Assembly (NCBI GenBank): GCA_028023455.1
Contig: JAQFVV010012572.1
Coordinates: 558,001-622,000, forward strand
From: Epiperipatus broadwayi
Lineage: Eukaryota > Onychophora > Udeonychophora > Euonychophora > Peripatidae
Reading direction: 5' to 3'
DNA: 64,000 nt
The notes under the pieces were generated by a model. The model did not search any database. It was given only the letters and a program-made list of their open reading frames with translations, and was not told the DNA's origin. Below, piece by piece: positions 1-12,919 of this stretch. Position 1 is the stretch's first letter. Each line of letters starts with the position of its first letter. The position numbers were made by a program, and so were the translations under genes.

Positions 1-1960
1 AAATTTCTTTATTAATTTAAAAGTCTGCAAACAAAAAGACTTATGTGAAAATATTATGTTAGACCAAATTTATTTTGTTTATTGTAATAAATGATTTGTT
101 TAATTATTTAAATTTTAAACATCGTGAGTTATTCTTGTGTACATTTCTATTTCCATTTCCACATCTCCACATTGTATAAATCTATTATAAAACAGATATA
201 TTATTTTAAAGTTATAATATTAAATTTGCTAGTGTCTGGCAATATTGTATTTCTTAATCCAAACATTATAAAGAGTATTTGCCACTTGATAAACATATTA
301 GAAAGGTTGCCAAGTCAGTATATTTGAGATGATGATATGAGATTAAAATACCCTATCTCTGTCATTATCTTATTATTGAAACACAGTAAAATATTTAGTC
401 AATTAGTTTCATTATATTTTCCTCATACTTTATAATTATAACTTATGGGCAATGTAGTTTATTAATTCAACTGTGTTTGTTAAATTCCCTGAGATCTACT
501 TATTTATTTCTTGATTAGCATTAAAGTAAATGTTTAAATTATGATATGCCAAGTAATAGAATTGTTTACTTGGATGAAGGAAGAAATTAAGTTTAAAGTA
601 TATTTTAATAGACTGTATCAAATAAACATTATGATTCTTTATAATACAATTAATTAACAAAGGAATTTACATTATATTGAATGTTTTATAATATTTCTTC
701 TTTTATTCATTTATTATTATATATCTTATGAACTGCCTATAGCCTCCGACTGAGCTGAGCTGAACATAAACTTAAATATAGAGTCTCAGTAATAATTTTA
801 TATTATATATTTTATTATATTGTTCTATTCATTAATAGAACTGGCTCCTGGGCATTGCGCTCATGTAATGTATATGAGCGGTGATCGGAGTGTAGGTTAT
901 AATATATATATAATTTATTAAAAATAAAATTACTATATTTTTATTTAAAATTTATAAGTATGATAACTGTTTATAATACGTCTTAAGTTTTATGTAGTTG
1001 ATTTATATATATATTTGTATTTGAATTTACAGTTAAAATTTTAAAAAAGAATATTTCATAAGCATTCATAAATAATACTAATGAGTAAGATTTCCTATAT
1101 TTTTTATTAACTTTCTCATTTAACCTTTTCTACAATGCCTTTCTTTTTAAATCAATGCAATTATTTTCTTTATATGATAATGTTTTTATATGACCTTATA
1201 TATATATTTATTTTGTTTATCTTTCTTTTCTATAACTTTTAACTTGTCTTATGGAGTGTGCATGATTTTTATACTTTCTTATTAATGTCGATCAGCCTCC
1301 CCTCCCCTTTTTTTATTATTTTCCCTCTTCTCATCATTTTTGTAATATTTTATTTTTATTTATTTCTTATCATGTGCTTGTTCCATTTGAAGTAACTTTC
1401 AGCATTCTCTAAATGTTAAACTCTGCTCAATGTTGTCATCATTTCATTGTCTGCCCCATAAATTTTTCAAGTTCATGTAGTAATATGTTAAGTTCTTCAG
1501 CAAGCGCAGGTAAAGAAATTACGTAATAGGTTATTACAATCTAATGAAAAATCTCGATTATTGTTTTAATAGTTTGCCATTGTTTATCTCTTTCCTAAGA
1601 ATTTTGGAAGTACATCATAAACTCTAAGAATCCCCTTTACATCATTAAGATTATGATTGTATTTGTTGTTCTTCTGTCTTTAGTCTTCTGTTTTTCATTT
1701 CTTTTTTTTTCTGCTATCTAATCAATTTGCCTTTTGTTTATTGTCATCGCACATGTCATTTAGATTGGTTTTTGAGATTGTGCCTTTAATAAAATCTTTA
1801 CCCTGTTTATGAACTGAAAACAATTTCAAATGCATACATTCAAATGATCATTTTATAATTTTCTGCTTTGTGGTTGGTGGTTAGATTAATTAAAATCCCA
1901 GTTTATAATAATACATTTATTGTTTATATATACTTCAGTAAAAGTCTTTTTAAAATATAA
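1..1960. other. AT-rich non-coding DNA, no gene seen
   Basis: Only short AT-rich open frames occur, with no recognisable protein family. A small inverted repeat (CGCTCAT ... ATGAGCG) lies near 858-882, inside a short GC-richer patch. Nothing else is supportable. Confidence 0.6.
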
Positions 1961-1964
1961 ATTA

Positions 1965-2655
1965 TAATAAATAATAAAAATTATATACAACAGCTATAAA
2001 TATATTTTAATAATAATTACACATAAAAAGTATTTTTTGGCAGAAGGTTTCATGCTTTTTTCGAATGTTAAGCAGCTACTTTATTATTAATGTGATGTGA
2101 TGTGATGCACTGTGACTTCTGCTTAAACAGAGTCAGGAATCTCTCAGCGACTATGCCCAGAGAAACCGGTTAACCACTTTACCTTCCATTCCCCACTCTA
2201 AGTTTTCCCATATTCTGCTCCATCCCATTTCCACATCATAACCAATTATTGCAGATAGAACACCATCTAGTGTTCTTTAATGAAAGTAAAATAACAACAT
2301 AAAATATTAGTAAAATAGAATAAAACCTTTATATAAAGATCCAATATAACTTCATAGAATTGATATAACATAAAATATACAAAATAAATAATACATTATA
2401 CAATTTTGTATATGCTACTTTATATAATTTTCCATTCATTTTTTTATTTTGTTATTGTTGTTATTTAACTTTCATTATAGAACACTAGATGATTTTCTAC
2501 CTGAAATAAGTGGTTAACATTAAAATTGTGCTAAACATTTGAAAGGGGCATGAAACCACGTGCCAAAAAAGGCTTTTTATGAGTAATTATTATTAACATA
2601 TATAAATATTTATATGTTTAAATATTTTATATGTTTTTTATTATTTATATAAAAA
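1965..2655. mobile_element. Fold-back / MITE-like element with long inverted arms
   Basis: The left part (about 1966-2090) and right part (about 2540-2655) are imperfect inverted complements. Both carry TAATAATAATTAC, then CATAAAAAG, then TTTTTTGGCA, then GGTTTCATGC, read inward. A second inner inverted pair sits at about 2262-2290 (CATCTAGTGTTCTTTAATGA) and 2468-2496 (its complement). The interior has no coding frame. Paired terminal and subterminal inverted repeats are typical of non-autonomous DNA transposons; the superfamily is not identifiable and the target duplication is unclear in this AT-rich context. Confidence 0.6.
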
Positions 2656-3437
2656 AAAAACATTTCATTATTTTCCATTTTTGATGATTTTTAAAAATTA
2701 TATAAAGCTAATCTTATGTTAAACTTGAAAAAAAGAGAGCATTTGATATTTTTATTTTCTCCTCAGTTTTTATAAATGTTTATTTTTGGAAATTATTTAA
2801 AAAGTTATCCGTAAGTTTTCTAATTTGAATTTACAAAAATGAAGTTAATAAAACTCTCTGTTTTCCAATTTACTTGCTCTACGATACATTTCAATTTCTT
2901 TTGCTTTATCTTATTTGCACACACAAATTGCAATTACTTTGACTTTATATTTAATTTCCACTTCAGGTAATTCAGACTTACTGTATAATTTAATTGGATT
3001 TAATCAGTAAAGTATTCTTTAAATCACATATGGTTTTAACAAATATTCCTCATATTATTATTAAATATCTCTCTATCTTTAAAAAAAAAAAAAAAGTGCT
3101 TCAATATATTAAAATTAAAAATTTAAGTATATGTGTGTCTTTTGCAGATAATCGTAACATTTGAAAGCTTTAGATTCCTAGCCATTAGAACATGATGATT
3201 ATGGCTTATAAGCTGCTAATCAGTGTATTCAACCATCTCACATTTAAAGTTGCATTCTAAGCTATTGAAGTTATATTATAAAGTAATAAAGTTTTTTGCA
3301 TCCTTCCAAATAAAAACTTGATCTTAAAAATATGTTGTTGTTTTTTTTATTTTCAAAATGAATTTTGATAAAATGTGTATATATATTTGGGTGTGGGATG
3401 TGTGTATTTAAAACAACCTTTAAATTACCAACTTCAG
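2656..3437. other. AT-rich non-coding DNA
   Basis: Homopolymer-rich AT sequence; nothing recognisable as a gene, repeat unit or regulatory element. Confidence 0.5.
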
Positions 3438-3500
3438 GTTATCACTCAAAGGAATACCGCAAGAGAAAACACTACTTACCAAGCTCTCAAATATCAGGAG
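3438..3500 (+). other. Candidate short exon (63 nt), unproven
   Basis: A GC-richer 63-nt segment is preceded by ...AACTTCAG (possible acceptor) and followed by GTGAGAG (good donor, context GAG|GTGAGA). Its length is a multiple of three and all three frames are open; frame 1 begins VITQRNTARENT. The upstream pyrimidine tract is poor and the peptide matches no family I recognise. It could be an alternatively used exon of a long-intron host gene, or chance. Confidence 0.2.
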
Positions 3501-5365
3501 GTGAGAGTTTAAGATATTTCTTTCTTTCTTTATCCTCTAGCTAAAAAGACATTCGTTTATTTTCAATAATTAGTTAGATAGCCAGTTTGGCTATGAGCCC
3601 TCCCAAAAAATCCTAAACTTATTTGCAAACTGAAAATTTTCAAATTTTTACTGGATTTGAACCCCAGTTATAGGCATAGCAATAAATGTTTTAAAAACTT
3701 TACCATATGCCTTATATATATATATATAAATAAAATATTATCCAGGTTCATCCTTATGTAATTAACAGTACTATCTTACCAACATTTCAGTTAGTTGTCC
3801 TTGACATTAATTGAAAAAAGAATGTTATTTTAAAACTATTGTAAAGTTGCCGGAAACAATAACATATGGAATAAGATTCAAAGTCCATCCAATAAAAATA
3901 GAAAATTTTAAAAATATGAAAAGGAGGGGGGAATGTCAGTAGATGAAAATCTGATTTAAAATTAACAGGTGTTTTCATTAAGGGGCTTTAAAAAAATTTA
4001 TATCAGATTATTCATTCAATATTTTCCTCCTTCTCTAACTTTGTGAATTAATTTATACCAATTCTTTTTTCTGTGCACATTTTAAAAACAATTTTATTTT
4101 ATTTCCTATTTCAACTGAACTTATACATTTATAGAGAACTGACACCAAATCACTTTCTATATATTTTAAAGATCTCAATTTTATAACAATTATAGGTCCT
4201 TCTATCTTTTAGCTAAGAAGCTTAATTCCAACATCATCATATGCTTACTCATATGTTCGTGACAGTTTTACATAACTATGCAATTGGGTTAGTTTAATTT
4301 GAAATCTTAGGATATTTTTTTCAATTTCAGGATATTTGCTTTGAGTATTACAAGGAATTAAAATGTGGATTATTTTCAGCTATGAATCCTAATTTTTATT
4401 GATGAAGGAAAAAGACAGAAATCAGTATGAAACTGGTAATTCTACAACACTATGCCATCTGGTGTCCAATGATTACTAACTTTTATAGTCAATGGTCCTA
4501 GTATAAAATAAAGATTTTACGTTATTATTTAAATATGAGACACCCAAACATATTATCTAATATCCTTACTATATTGCTCAGATATTTTACCCTCATTAGG
4601 ATCAGCTGCAAAATACAGTTCTTATTTATTTATTTTTTATTGCAGTATTTTTGAAACATTTTTTTTAAAAGCTAACTTGTAAATGAATTTATCAATGTTA
4701 TTTTTTTTCACTAAATTAGCTATCTACCACTGCAATAATCTGCATGGAGCCTATTTTTATTAAAGATAAGTAACAGTATGCTCATTATCCACAGGAGTAT
4801 GACATTACCTGCATCAGTGTTGAAAATTGCATCATATTACAATAATAGTTTTTTGTTGTTGTTTTAAACTAGTACATCTATGAGCATGTATATAATCCAG
4901 ATTAATCTGAACTTTTAATCTTCCAATAAGAAAAGCTAAATATCTAATTAGATAAATATCAGCATTGTCCATGCTTTCTACCTGAAGGAAAAATTCTAAA
5001 CCTCTTTGTGATTTGAAAAAATGGCATGATTCACCCAGGCTAAACTAGAATCCAGATTGTTAATATAAAAAAATGCATATGGCTTTATTGTTCAGGAATT
5101 CATAAGACGTTTGATCGCCAGAATAAATGCATGATTAAAAACAAAAACCGCACAGGGCATTGTAGATATGACAAATGGATACTCTAGTTCCTACACCAGA
5201 TATATTTATTTGCTAGACTGTCTTTTATTGTTTGTTTGTTTTTGTAATGGGGAAATATTAAATATATTTTGAGAAGTTATTTGTTAATTAAGAATAAATT
5301 ATGAACAAAGTTTATATGTTTTCTATTAACATCAAAGACTAACTGGTCAGTCAATGCTTATATAT
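3501..5365. other. AT-rich non-coding DNA
   Basis: No supportable gene. Around 3647-3680 the minus strand carries GGGTTCAAATCC, a good match to a tRNA B box, so a very decayed tRNA-SINE may end there. The rest is AT-rich and featureless. Confidence 0.4.
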
Positions 5366-5367
5366 AT

Positions 5368-7455
5368 TGTAACGGTCAGAATCGTCTATCTCGCTAACAC
5401 ACTGCAGAATTCAAACCCCAGACACGAAACTGAACATTCTAGGAGGGGTTGCCTTCTAGATATACTAAGTTCGAATCTAAAGCCCAAATTTCACAGTGCC
5501 ATCTACATGACAACGCATCTGATGCCACTACTAGTATGACCTTTGACTGGTGCCTGGTGGTCAGGGAGAAACAAAAGACTTTATACTAAAAGAAGTTTGG
5601 GTGGCTAATTAACATCTATGGATTTACAAAAGAAATGCAGAAAATATATATATTTACCGAGACAGTGATAGGAATCAATAAAATAAGATATCAAATTTAG
5701 TTTTAAATAATTTCACACAATTTATTTAAATAAATAAATAAAATGCCACTGTCTGCTTATATGAGACAGGGATGCGTATTAAATAATTTGGCATTATATG
5801 ACAAAAAGACTTTAGAACAAAGAGATATATTCTATTTCTCAGGCTAATAGCATTACAATAATGTGCTTGATGAGATAGGAACATGTGCGAGGTGCTTTGA
5901 GTAAGTATACAAGTTTAAGAAAATATTTGAAATTAAGTGTTCTAAAATATTCATTGATTTCGAGAATAGTACGGACAAAAGCTTGTTAAGCAACAAAGTG
6001 GGACTGTGATCAAAGCATTTATTTGAGAATAATAATAATAAAGTTACTTTGGGAGGTCAGTATTGCTGATAATGAATTTATTAAAGTTGGAGGATGTGAC
6101 ACATTTAAGTCACGGATGCTTTGTAAAATAAATATAAAATAAAACAATATCGAATATCCGGAATGATTACGGAGGGCGTCTTGCCGCTAACCCATAGGAA
6201 GGTATTTTGATGAACAGCCAAAACTTAGCGACTATGTGACGATTGTGTTTAATTCCCAGGGGTGTCATTTGGGACACCCTCTGCCTGGAAACTGCAAGCG
6301 TGGAGAGAATGGCCTTAGCCGTATAAAGAATCCTTGGAAAAATAAAACAAAGTGGTCTCAACAACCAATTCATGTACCAGCAATATGAGACTAGAGTATA
6401 AAAAACATACTGAATGGGTTTTACTTGGATTAAGAGAAATGCCCAATCAAATTCCCCGAAATTCATTTAAAAAAGGTCCGCACATTCTCAACGTCAATGA
6501 TGAACTTTATAATTAAAGTAGAACACGGTAATTAAAATAAGAAAATGCATGCTTGCGGGTTTGAAAAGTAAGTATAGATTTATATATGCAATCATGCATT
6601 AGGGGACACATTTAATCATTGACTTCGCACATACTCTTATATTAGATTAAAATCAATAACATGTAGATTTTAAACTATGTGATTATATTATATTAAAGAA
6701 AAGAATCGCCCTTGAATGAGTGATTTGCAAGATAATAAAATTGAAAAATTATAAATTTAAAATATGCCTTAATAGCGGTGTCTTACTTTCAATAAAGGGA
6801 ATAGTTCACTCGGTCAAAGATGATTCTGACACATTATCATAATAAAATAAAAGAAAGCTTTATAAATAGAAAATATTAACCCAAGTATAGAGAGCAAAAT
6901 GTTGAGTATATTTAAACACGTTAAAGAAATACATAAGAAAGTTATGTGAAATATAAGGGAAACAATTTTAAATAGCTATAGCATGTTAGTTATCACAAGA
7001 GCTCTTGGGTTAATTTAGGTTACCTCTGGAGACGCATTGGCAGGTAGATGTTCGGCAGGTTTTATAATTCAGCAGCAAAATCTGGAATGTTCATATTTTG
7101 GCAGTGGCAGCAGCAGTTCCGGGGTCCGTGTGATAATTTCCGATGGTATGGAGCAGCGGCTGGCTATTCCGAGGGGACATAGCCATCTTAACGCCTCTGC
7201 TCTGACATGTCAAGATTAGAAAATTATTAGAATAGAACACAGAATGATTTCTCTTAGACACATTAGAATAAAAAACAACTAACTCGAGAACAAAAGAAAA
7301 ACCTCCTTTTTATAGTAGAATTTAACAATAGAACTGCCCTGGAGCATTACAAAAATATCGGACTTATCAGCTGTAATTAAATCATCGGAATGTCCAAAGG
7401 AATTCAACATTAATTAATTTCTTTTGTTAATTTCCCTGTCGACATTCGAATTACA
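5368..7455 (-). mobile_element. Possible solo LTR / LTR-like block
   Basis: A GC-richer block begins at a (TA)n stretch with TGTAACGG (about 5371). On the minus strand it would end CCGTTACA, like many Ty3-type LTRs. Near the other end the minus strand has a TATA-like CTATAAAAAGGAGG (complement of 7302-7316). A possible minus-strand start TGTAATTCGAATGTCG lies near 7455, giving about 2.1 kb, the same size as the LTRs at 19.5-24.3 kb. No flanking target duplication and no second copy were found. Open frames inside (for example a 99-codon minus frame at 6167-6466) resemble no known protein. LTR status is inference. Confidence 0.25.
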
Positions 7456-10235
7456 AACTAGATTTAGTTAAAATTACTTTTATTAATTAAAGAAAACCTT
7501 AAGTGGACATCTGCTGTTTTTAGATAAACTTATACAACATTTACTAATTAAACTATTGTCCCTGATTTATTTAAACAGAAATATTGGGAATAACTTTTAT
7601 TAAATTAAAGAAAATGATTTTACTTTTTAAATTGCAATATTTGAATCTATTTACTAAACGAATATTTACTAAATGAATTTTATTTTAAATCAAAATATAT
7701 TAAGACGGTTATATATTTGTAAACAGATTCAAACAAAATAACTTTAACAATTTATAATTTTGATATGTTTTAAAATGCATACCATAGTGTGTGCGCAATT
7801 ACAACTTATATAACTTACTTTTTAATAAATCAAAATTATGTGAACATATACATAATCTATAATCTTTTATTTATTTGGGAATGAGTTATATATATAATAC
7901 TAGCATTGTGCTCGTGGTTTAAAATTAGGCGGGATTTTCGGTATATAAGCGTATTGCAGACACACTACGATAGATTGAGGTTCAAACTAAGGTATGAGGG
8001 TAGGAAGTAGGTGAAAAAAGGTGAAACGAAGATCTGCAAAGCAGACCTTACTGTTTCAATATATATATATATATTATTGGAACAATATAAAGGTGAAACT
8101 TTTGTTTAAAACTTTCATATTTGTAGATATAATTAAATTTTAATAAGAAACAATTCTGTTTAATTAATTTGAAATGTTAAAGTGCTCCTTATAATTAGAG
8201 ACAGTTTAACACTTTTTACATGTAGTATGAGATTATCTAAGCATCACTGATCCAAATTATCATTTATCTAAGTACTATTTTTTTACCTCCCAAATATTAG
8301 TTCACAACTAGCTATGCTGAACTCCTGCCATTAAATGGATTTATTTCTAATCATTTATTCAAAAATATGTGCAGTATGATTTTGTTTTGGTAAATGATTT
8401 ATTGGAACGGGAAAAAAATGATTATAATTAATTGAAAATAATTGTCAAAGTATTTCACAAAATTTGAAAAATGTTTAAAACTGTGTTATTATTTATTAAG
8501 CTAGAATTTAAAATACATTTTCTACACATGAAAAATTTTATATGTATACTTTAAAAAAAAAAAGAACATTCTTTTTTATTGTTATGATATATTGAGTGCA
8601 TCTTTTTTGAATGATTAGATAAAGATGGTTCATTATACGTGATAATGAGAGATTTGAACAATCTGTATTTTCATCTAAAATAAAATGATAGACTTTTCTG
8701 GAAGTCTGAGGTTTTTGGATTCAGACATTAGTTAGAGTTCAGTGAAGAACTAAATTGTAATGCATTTATAAACGTATGTGTGGTGAATGTTTGAGATATA
8801 TCTGAAGTTGCAACAAAAGAGAATCTATGTATTATTTGGTGATTAAAACTTTTTAATTATTTGCAAGTTATTTTATAATGAATTATTTGAATACTATTTC
8901 AAAGTAAAGTAATAATTGTCAGATTGTGTTTTTATATCTTTAGTGATCTGAACTGTCTTCTCTCTGAACCATCTTTACTCTTTTATCCATCTCAAATAAG
9001 CATTATCTTGTTGTAATTATAAATTATTTAAAGTTTTCCACTAATTTTATAGTTTAAGATTAAAAATAATTAGATTCTGTAAAATATTTTTAGTCTACTT
9101 TTGATATCTTTGAATGACTTTTTTTAGGGGTATGAATATTATACAATAGTCTTTCCATGTTTTAAGCCTATCTTTGAAATTCTGAAACTGTTTTAACAGT
9201 AAATTCTATATTATGTACATGCTTAATATATATATTTTTTCGGGTATGCAGTGTCTTAAGCAGATTTATATGCACAATTTGATTATCATTTTTATGCTTT
9301 TTGTCAAATAATTTTTTATTCTTCATTAAACATTTATCTGTTTCTTAATAATTATTAAAATTATAACTTCAAATAATGAAAACTATCTTAAAAATAATAT
9401 ATTAACTTTTCACAAAAATAAAAAGATTATTCATGCAAAATAATTAATGAGAAAATGTTTTATTTTAACCTTCAGGTTTAAAAAGTGTTTTCAACAAATA
9501 GTAAATAATTCAGCCACAAATTTTTATTATTAATGCATATCAAAAAAGAATGCATTCAAATAATGAATATAATCTTTGAAATTTAAAAATTCAATTGTAA
9601 TTATTTAAAAAATGGCAAAAACTAACAGTTATTGGTAGGCAATCATTTCCTGTTTGATAAGTTTATATATCTTCTGTGACTTATTTTCTGATAATAAAAA
9701 AAAATATATGTTCAAATAAAATTTGAATGTGAACATTATATACTCACCAAAAAAGATAAATATTCCATTTAATTTTACAAAAAAATACAAGTAAGTAAAT
9801 AAATAAAGTATGTATAAATTTATGATTTTCACTTTCAAGATTTTAATAAAGCCAAGGCTCTACAAGTGCAGCAACTATTTTTATTCTTTTAGTTTTTCAT
9901 GTTTTGATGCCCCCTAGTGGTGAATGGTTTTGATCTAAATTTCCTAATTTTTATTTGATCAAATGTTTTCAGAAAATTTAAATTATTTATTAAAAATATA
10001 TATTTGCAATTGAAAATTATTTTTTAAAATATTATTTCAACCTTGCAAATATAGGGGGGGAACCTGAAATACTTAATTGGAACAATAACTTTTTTATTGG
10101 ATGACTACTGCATTACCATAAGAATATTAAATTAATAGAATTAGATTTGCTTTTATTAAGTTTCTAAAACTTGGACAAATTATTGTTTAGGTTATATAAA
10201 GATAATGAAATTCTACTTAAAATTTAAAATTTTAT
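7456..10235. other. AT-rich non-coding DNA
   Basis: No gene recognised. Short (TA)n runs occur near 7890 and 8058, and a small hairpin (GGTCTGC/GCAGACC type) near 8031-8048. The open frame at 9629-9838 on the minus strand is low-complexity Phe/Ile/Tyr-rich sequence. Confidence 0.5.
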
Positions 10236-10239
10236 TTAT

Positions 10240-10575
10240 AATTATTTAATAATAGACATAAAAAAATGTATATTAAATGTTTTTATTAACCGTGCATTAA
10301 AAAGAAAAACATTGTTTTTTCAACCACAATTGAGTTTTTTAAATTTAACTTGAAATAAAAGCATGGGGGGGGGGGGGATCAGAAATTAATTAAGTCAATC
10401 CCTTGTTATAAAAAATAGAGATTGATTTAATTAATTTCTGCCCCCCCCCCTTGTGCTTTTATTTCAAGGTAAATTTAAAGACTCCAATTGTGGTTGAAAA
10501 AACTTTTTTTTCTTTTTAGTGTATGGTCAATAAAAGCATTTAATATTTAAAAAAATTTATCACTATTATTTTTAT
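10240..10575. repeat. Long imperfect palindrome with facing G and C tracts
   Basis: The left arm (about 10255-10405) and right arm (about 10415-10560) are near-complements. The sequence before the G13 tract at 10365-10378 mirrors the sequence after the C10 tract at 10441-10450. Shared arm pieces include TTCAACCACAATTG, TTGAAATAAAAGCA and AGAAATTAATTAA. The centre is about 15 nt near 10405-10420. It has no coding capacity and resembles a palindromic MITE that could fold into one long hairpin. Confidence 0.7.
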
Positions 10576-11135
10576 GTTTTTAGTATTGACACAATAAATA
10601 AAATTGTAAATCTATACTGTACTTTAAATTGACTGGACACTTATAGTTGATATATATCAGTAGATATTTCTGCTACAAATTAAAATGTATACCTCTTACA
10701 TATATATCATATTTAGTATGTATACATAATAATATATGTGCATATAAGTGATTAAAAATATGAAATATACTTTTAAGTGAAAAGTGTTTAACATTTTTAC
10801 TTTGATGTGAAATTCACAGGAAAAAAATATTTATACCATCCTCTAGTGAGTTAATAAATAAACAAAAAGATTTTTCAACTTCAGAAAAAGCATTTAAAAA
10901 TGACAAAAAAAATCTGCTTTAGTTAATATAAATGTGTTCCCTTTTCAGTCAATTTTGCAGTTGCACATATTAATTTCTCTTGACTTGTCTTTTTGTCAAA
11001 GTAAATATTTTTAAATAAAATATAAATTACATTGTTTTTCTAAGAAAAACAATATATAAGTACTTTGCAAACAAAATAATTATAAGTATGTAAACAAACT
11101 ATGGAAAATATCTTTTCTTTTTTTTTCATGAGTCA

Positions 11136-11212
11136 TAGCATCGACCCGGATGCAAACCCACTAACTGCTTGTGAGGCAGTTGTGCTGACCTCTCGACCAC
11201 CAACATTTGACA
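11136..11212 (-). mobile_element. tRNA-derived SINE head (family B)
   Basis: On the minus strand this reads as a tRNA-like block. A D-arm/A-box-like segment (GGTGGTCGAGAGGTCAGC) is followed by an anticodon-like hairpin ACTGC/GCAGT with loop CTCACAA, and a B-box-like GGGTTTGCATCC. AGCAT and ATGCT could pair as an acceptor stem. The same block recurs at 26.9, 27.7, 55.85 and 57.95 kb, so it is a dispersed SINE and not a functional tRNA gene. The poly-T run on its B-box side is shared between copies. Confidence 0.65.
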
Positions 11213-11854
11213 TGTTTTCATTTTTGAAAATCTTAACAAAAGCAAGATCATTGACAAAACTACCAATAGGAGCATTGTGGTTTCTTTTTATTAGGTTTAT
11301 CTATACAACAACACTGAGACATCTTGAGGTTTTTTTTTTTTTAAATTAATAAATCAAAGTTATTTTAATTCCACTTTTTGCTATCAAATGAATAAAAAAC
11401 ACAAAATAGCATTAAACATAGCCACAAGAGAGTATATTAATGCTGAAGTGACCAGCAATACCATAATATTTTTCATTTAACAAACAATGATGTTATTAAA
11501 AATGTTAAATACAATGACAACCCTATCCATTGACTTGAATCCCACCCACTAAATTTTGCTTTACTTTTTTTCTGATGATACTGACATCTAGGTATTTTAG
11601 TTGGAATTAATATCAATCAGTATGCATTTTATCACAAGTCTTTGCTGTCAAATGAATACAAAACTATCAAATGAATTTTATAGAATAGTTGCAAGTAAAT
11701 CACTCCTGGTCTGATTGCAGCACAAAAAAAAACTAAACAAAGTGATTCAATGATTGGATTTGGAATGTAAAATATATACGTGACTATGATACAATTTAAT
11801 ATTTAAATATATATATATATAATAAATTGTTTTTCTCTTCACCAATAAAAATTG

Positions 11855-12485
11855 TAATTATACATATGCGATTTCTTTCGCATGCGTTAGTGAAGCTGTA
11901 ATTATACTATAATGTTTAATATGCCTGCTTAGCGCTTTCGAGATTTAGTATTCTAATCTCATACTCATAGCTTTACTGAATGAAAACTGTTGTAATTTAT
12001 TGTACACATATGCAAATGAGCTTGAATTTTTAATTAGTTAGTCCATTGTTTGGAGACAGCAACACAAGAATTTACCAACACAGGTATGCATACAACAGGG
12101 TTAAAAATAAAAGTGAAGGAACATCAATCTTCTGGGATCACCAAGCAGCTACAGGTTATGTATTCGAACCCAGTTCTGCCCAAATAATTTGCACAGAGAA
12201 GAGTGATGCCAAAATAAAGGCCAAGAAGCTTTTTACATAGCAAATGATCTCAGTGCCATTAATAGAAGAGAGGCATGCTTTGCTCTCTCCAAACAATGGA
12301 CTAACTAATTAAAAATTCAAGCTCATTTGCATATGTGTACAATAAATTCAGTCGTCATTCAGTAAAGCTATGAGTATAAGATTAGAATACTAAATCTCTA
12401 AAGTGCTAAGCAGGCATATTAAACATTATAGTATAATTACAGCTTCACTAACGCATGCGAAAAAAATCTCGCATATGTATAATTA
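11855..12485. mobile_element. Fold-back DNA transposon / MITE with about 200-bp inverted termini
   Basis: The left terminus 11855-12056 is matched in reverse complement by 12286-12485 with only scattered differences. Both begin with TAATTATACATATGCG followed by GCATGCGTTAGTGAAGCTG, and both end inward at CCATTGTTTGGAGA. The 230-bp interior has a 64-codon frame (12046-12240) without recognised homology and so probably encodes nothing. (TA)n sequence flanks both ends, consistent with insertion into a TA microsatellite; the exact target duplication cannot be assigned. Confidence 0.8.
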
Positions 12486-12817
12486 AATATATATATATTA
12501 AGATTTTGGTAAAAATAATTAACAAAGAAAATAGAATAATGTGGCTAAGAAAAAGACAGGAAGAAGTAAAGCACAACTACATGACCAGGTGTACAAGATA
12601 AAGAAACAATTGGCTGATATATGATGGTGCTCATGTGTCTTAAATTAATGCATTCAAATTTAAATATTTTTTTTATTTAACATTTTTTTAAATTGTATGT
12701 TACTGAAATTGTACATAGTAAACCCACAGATAGGGAATACTGTAATTTGTTTTTATTTCTTTGATTCTCTAAATATATTGTACTATAAATAGAATGAAAT
12801 TATATAAGTGTGTTCAG

Positions 12818-12885
12818 TGATAAGATAGCAGATTCTAGAGCTCAAGATTTATGGATTGAATCCCAGTTGTATCATTTCATGTGCT
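12818..12885 (+). mobile_element. Decayed tRNA-like SINE head
   Basis: The segment AGTGATAAGATAGCAGA, followed about 30 nt later by GGATTGAATCCCAG, has the spacing and content of degenerate A and B boxes of a tRNA. It is too degenerate for a functional tRNA; a poly-T run follows. Confidence 0.4.
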
Positions 12886-12919
12886 TATTTTTTTTTTTCT
12901 GAATTTCCACACTATAAAC

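Noticed and set aside
6167-6466. 99-codon minus frame as a gene
   Set aside because: No domain, lies inside an LTR-like block, and the only support is frame length.
8600-8990. Possible inverted repeat (AAAGATGGTTCA / TGAACCATCTTT)
   Set aside because: Only about 12 bp match with no extension, expected by chance in AT-rich DNA.
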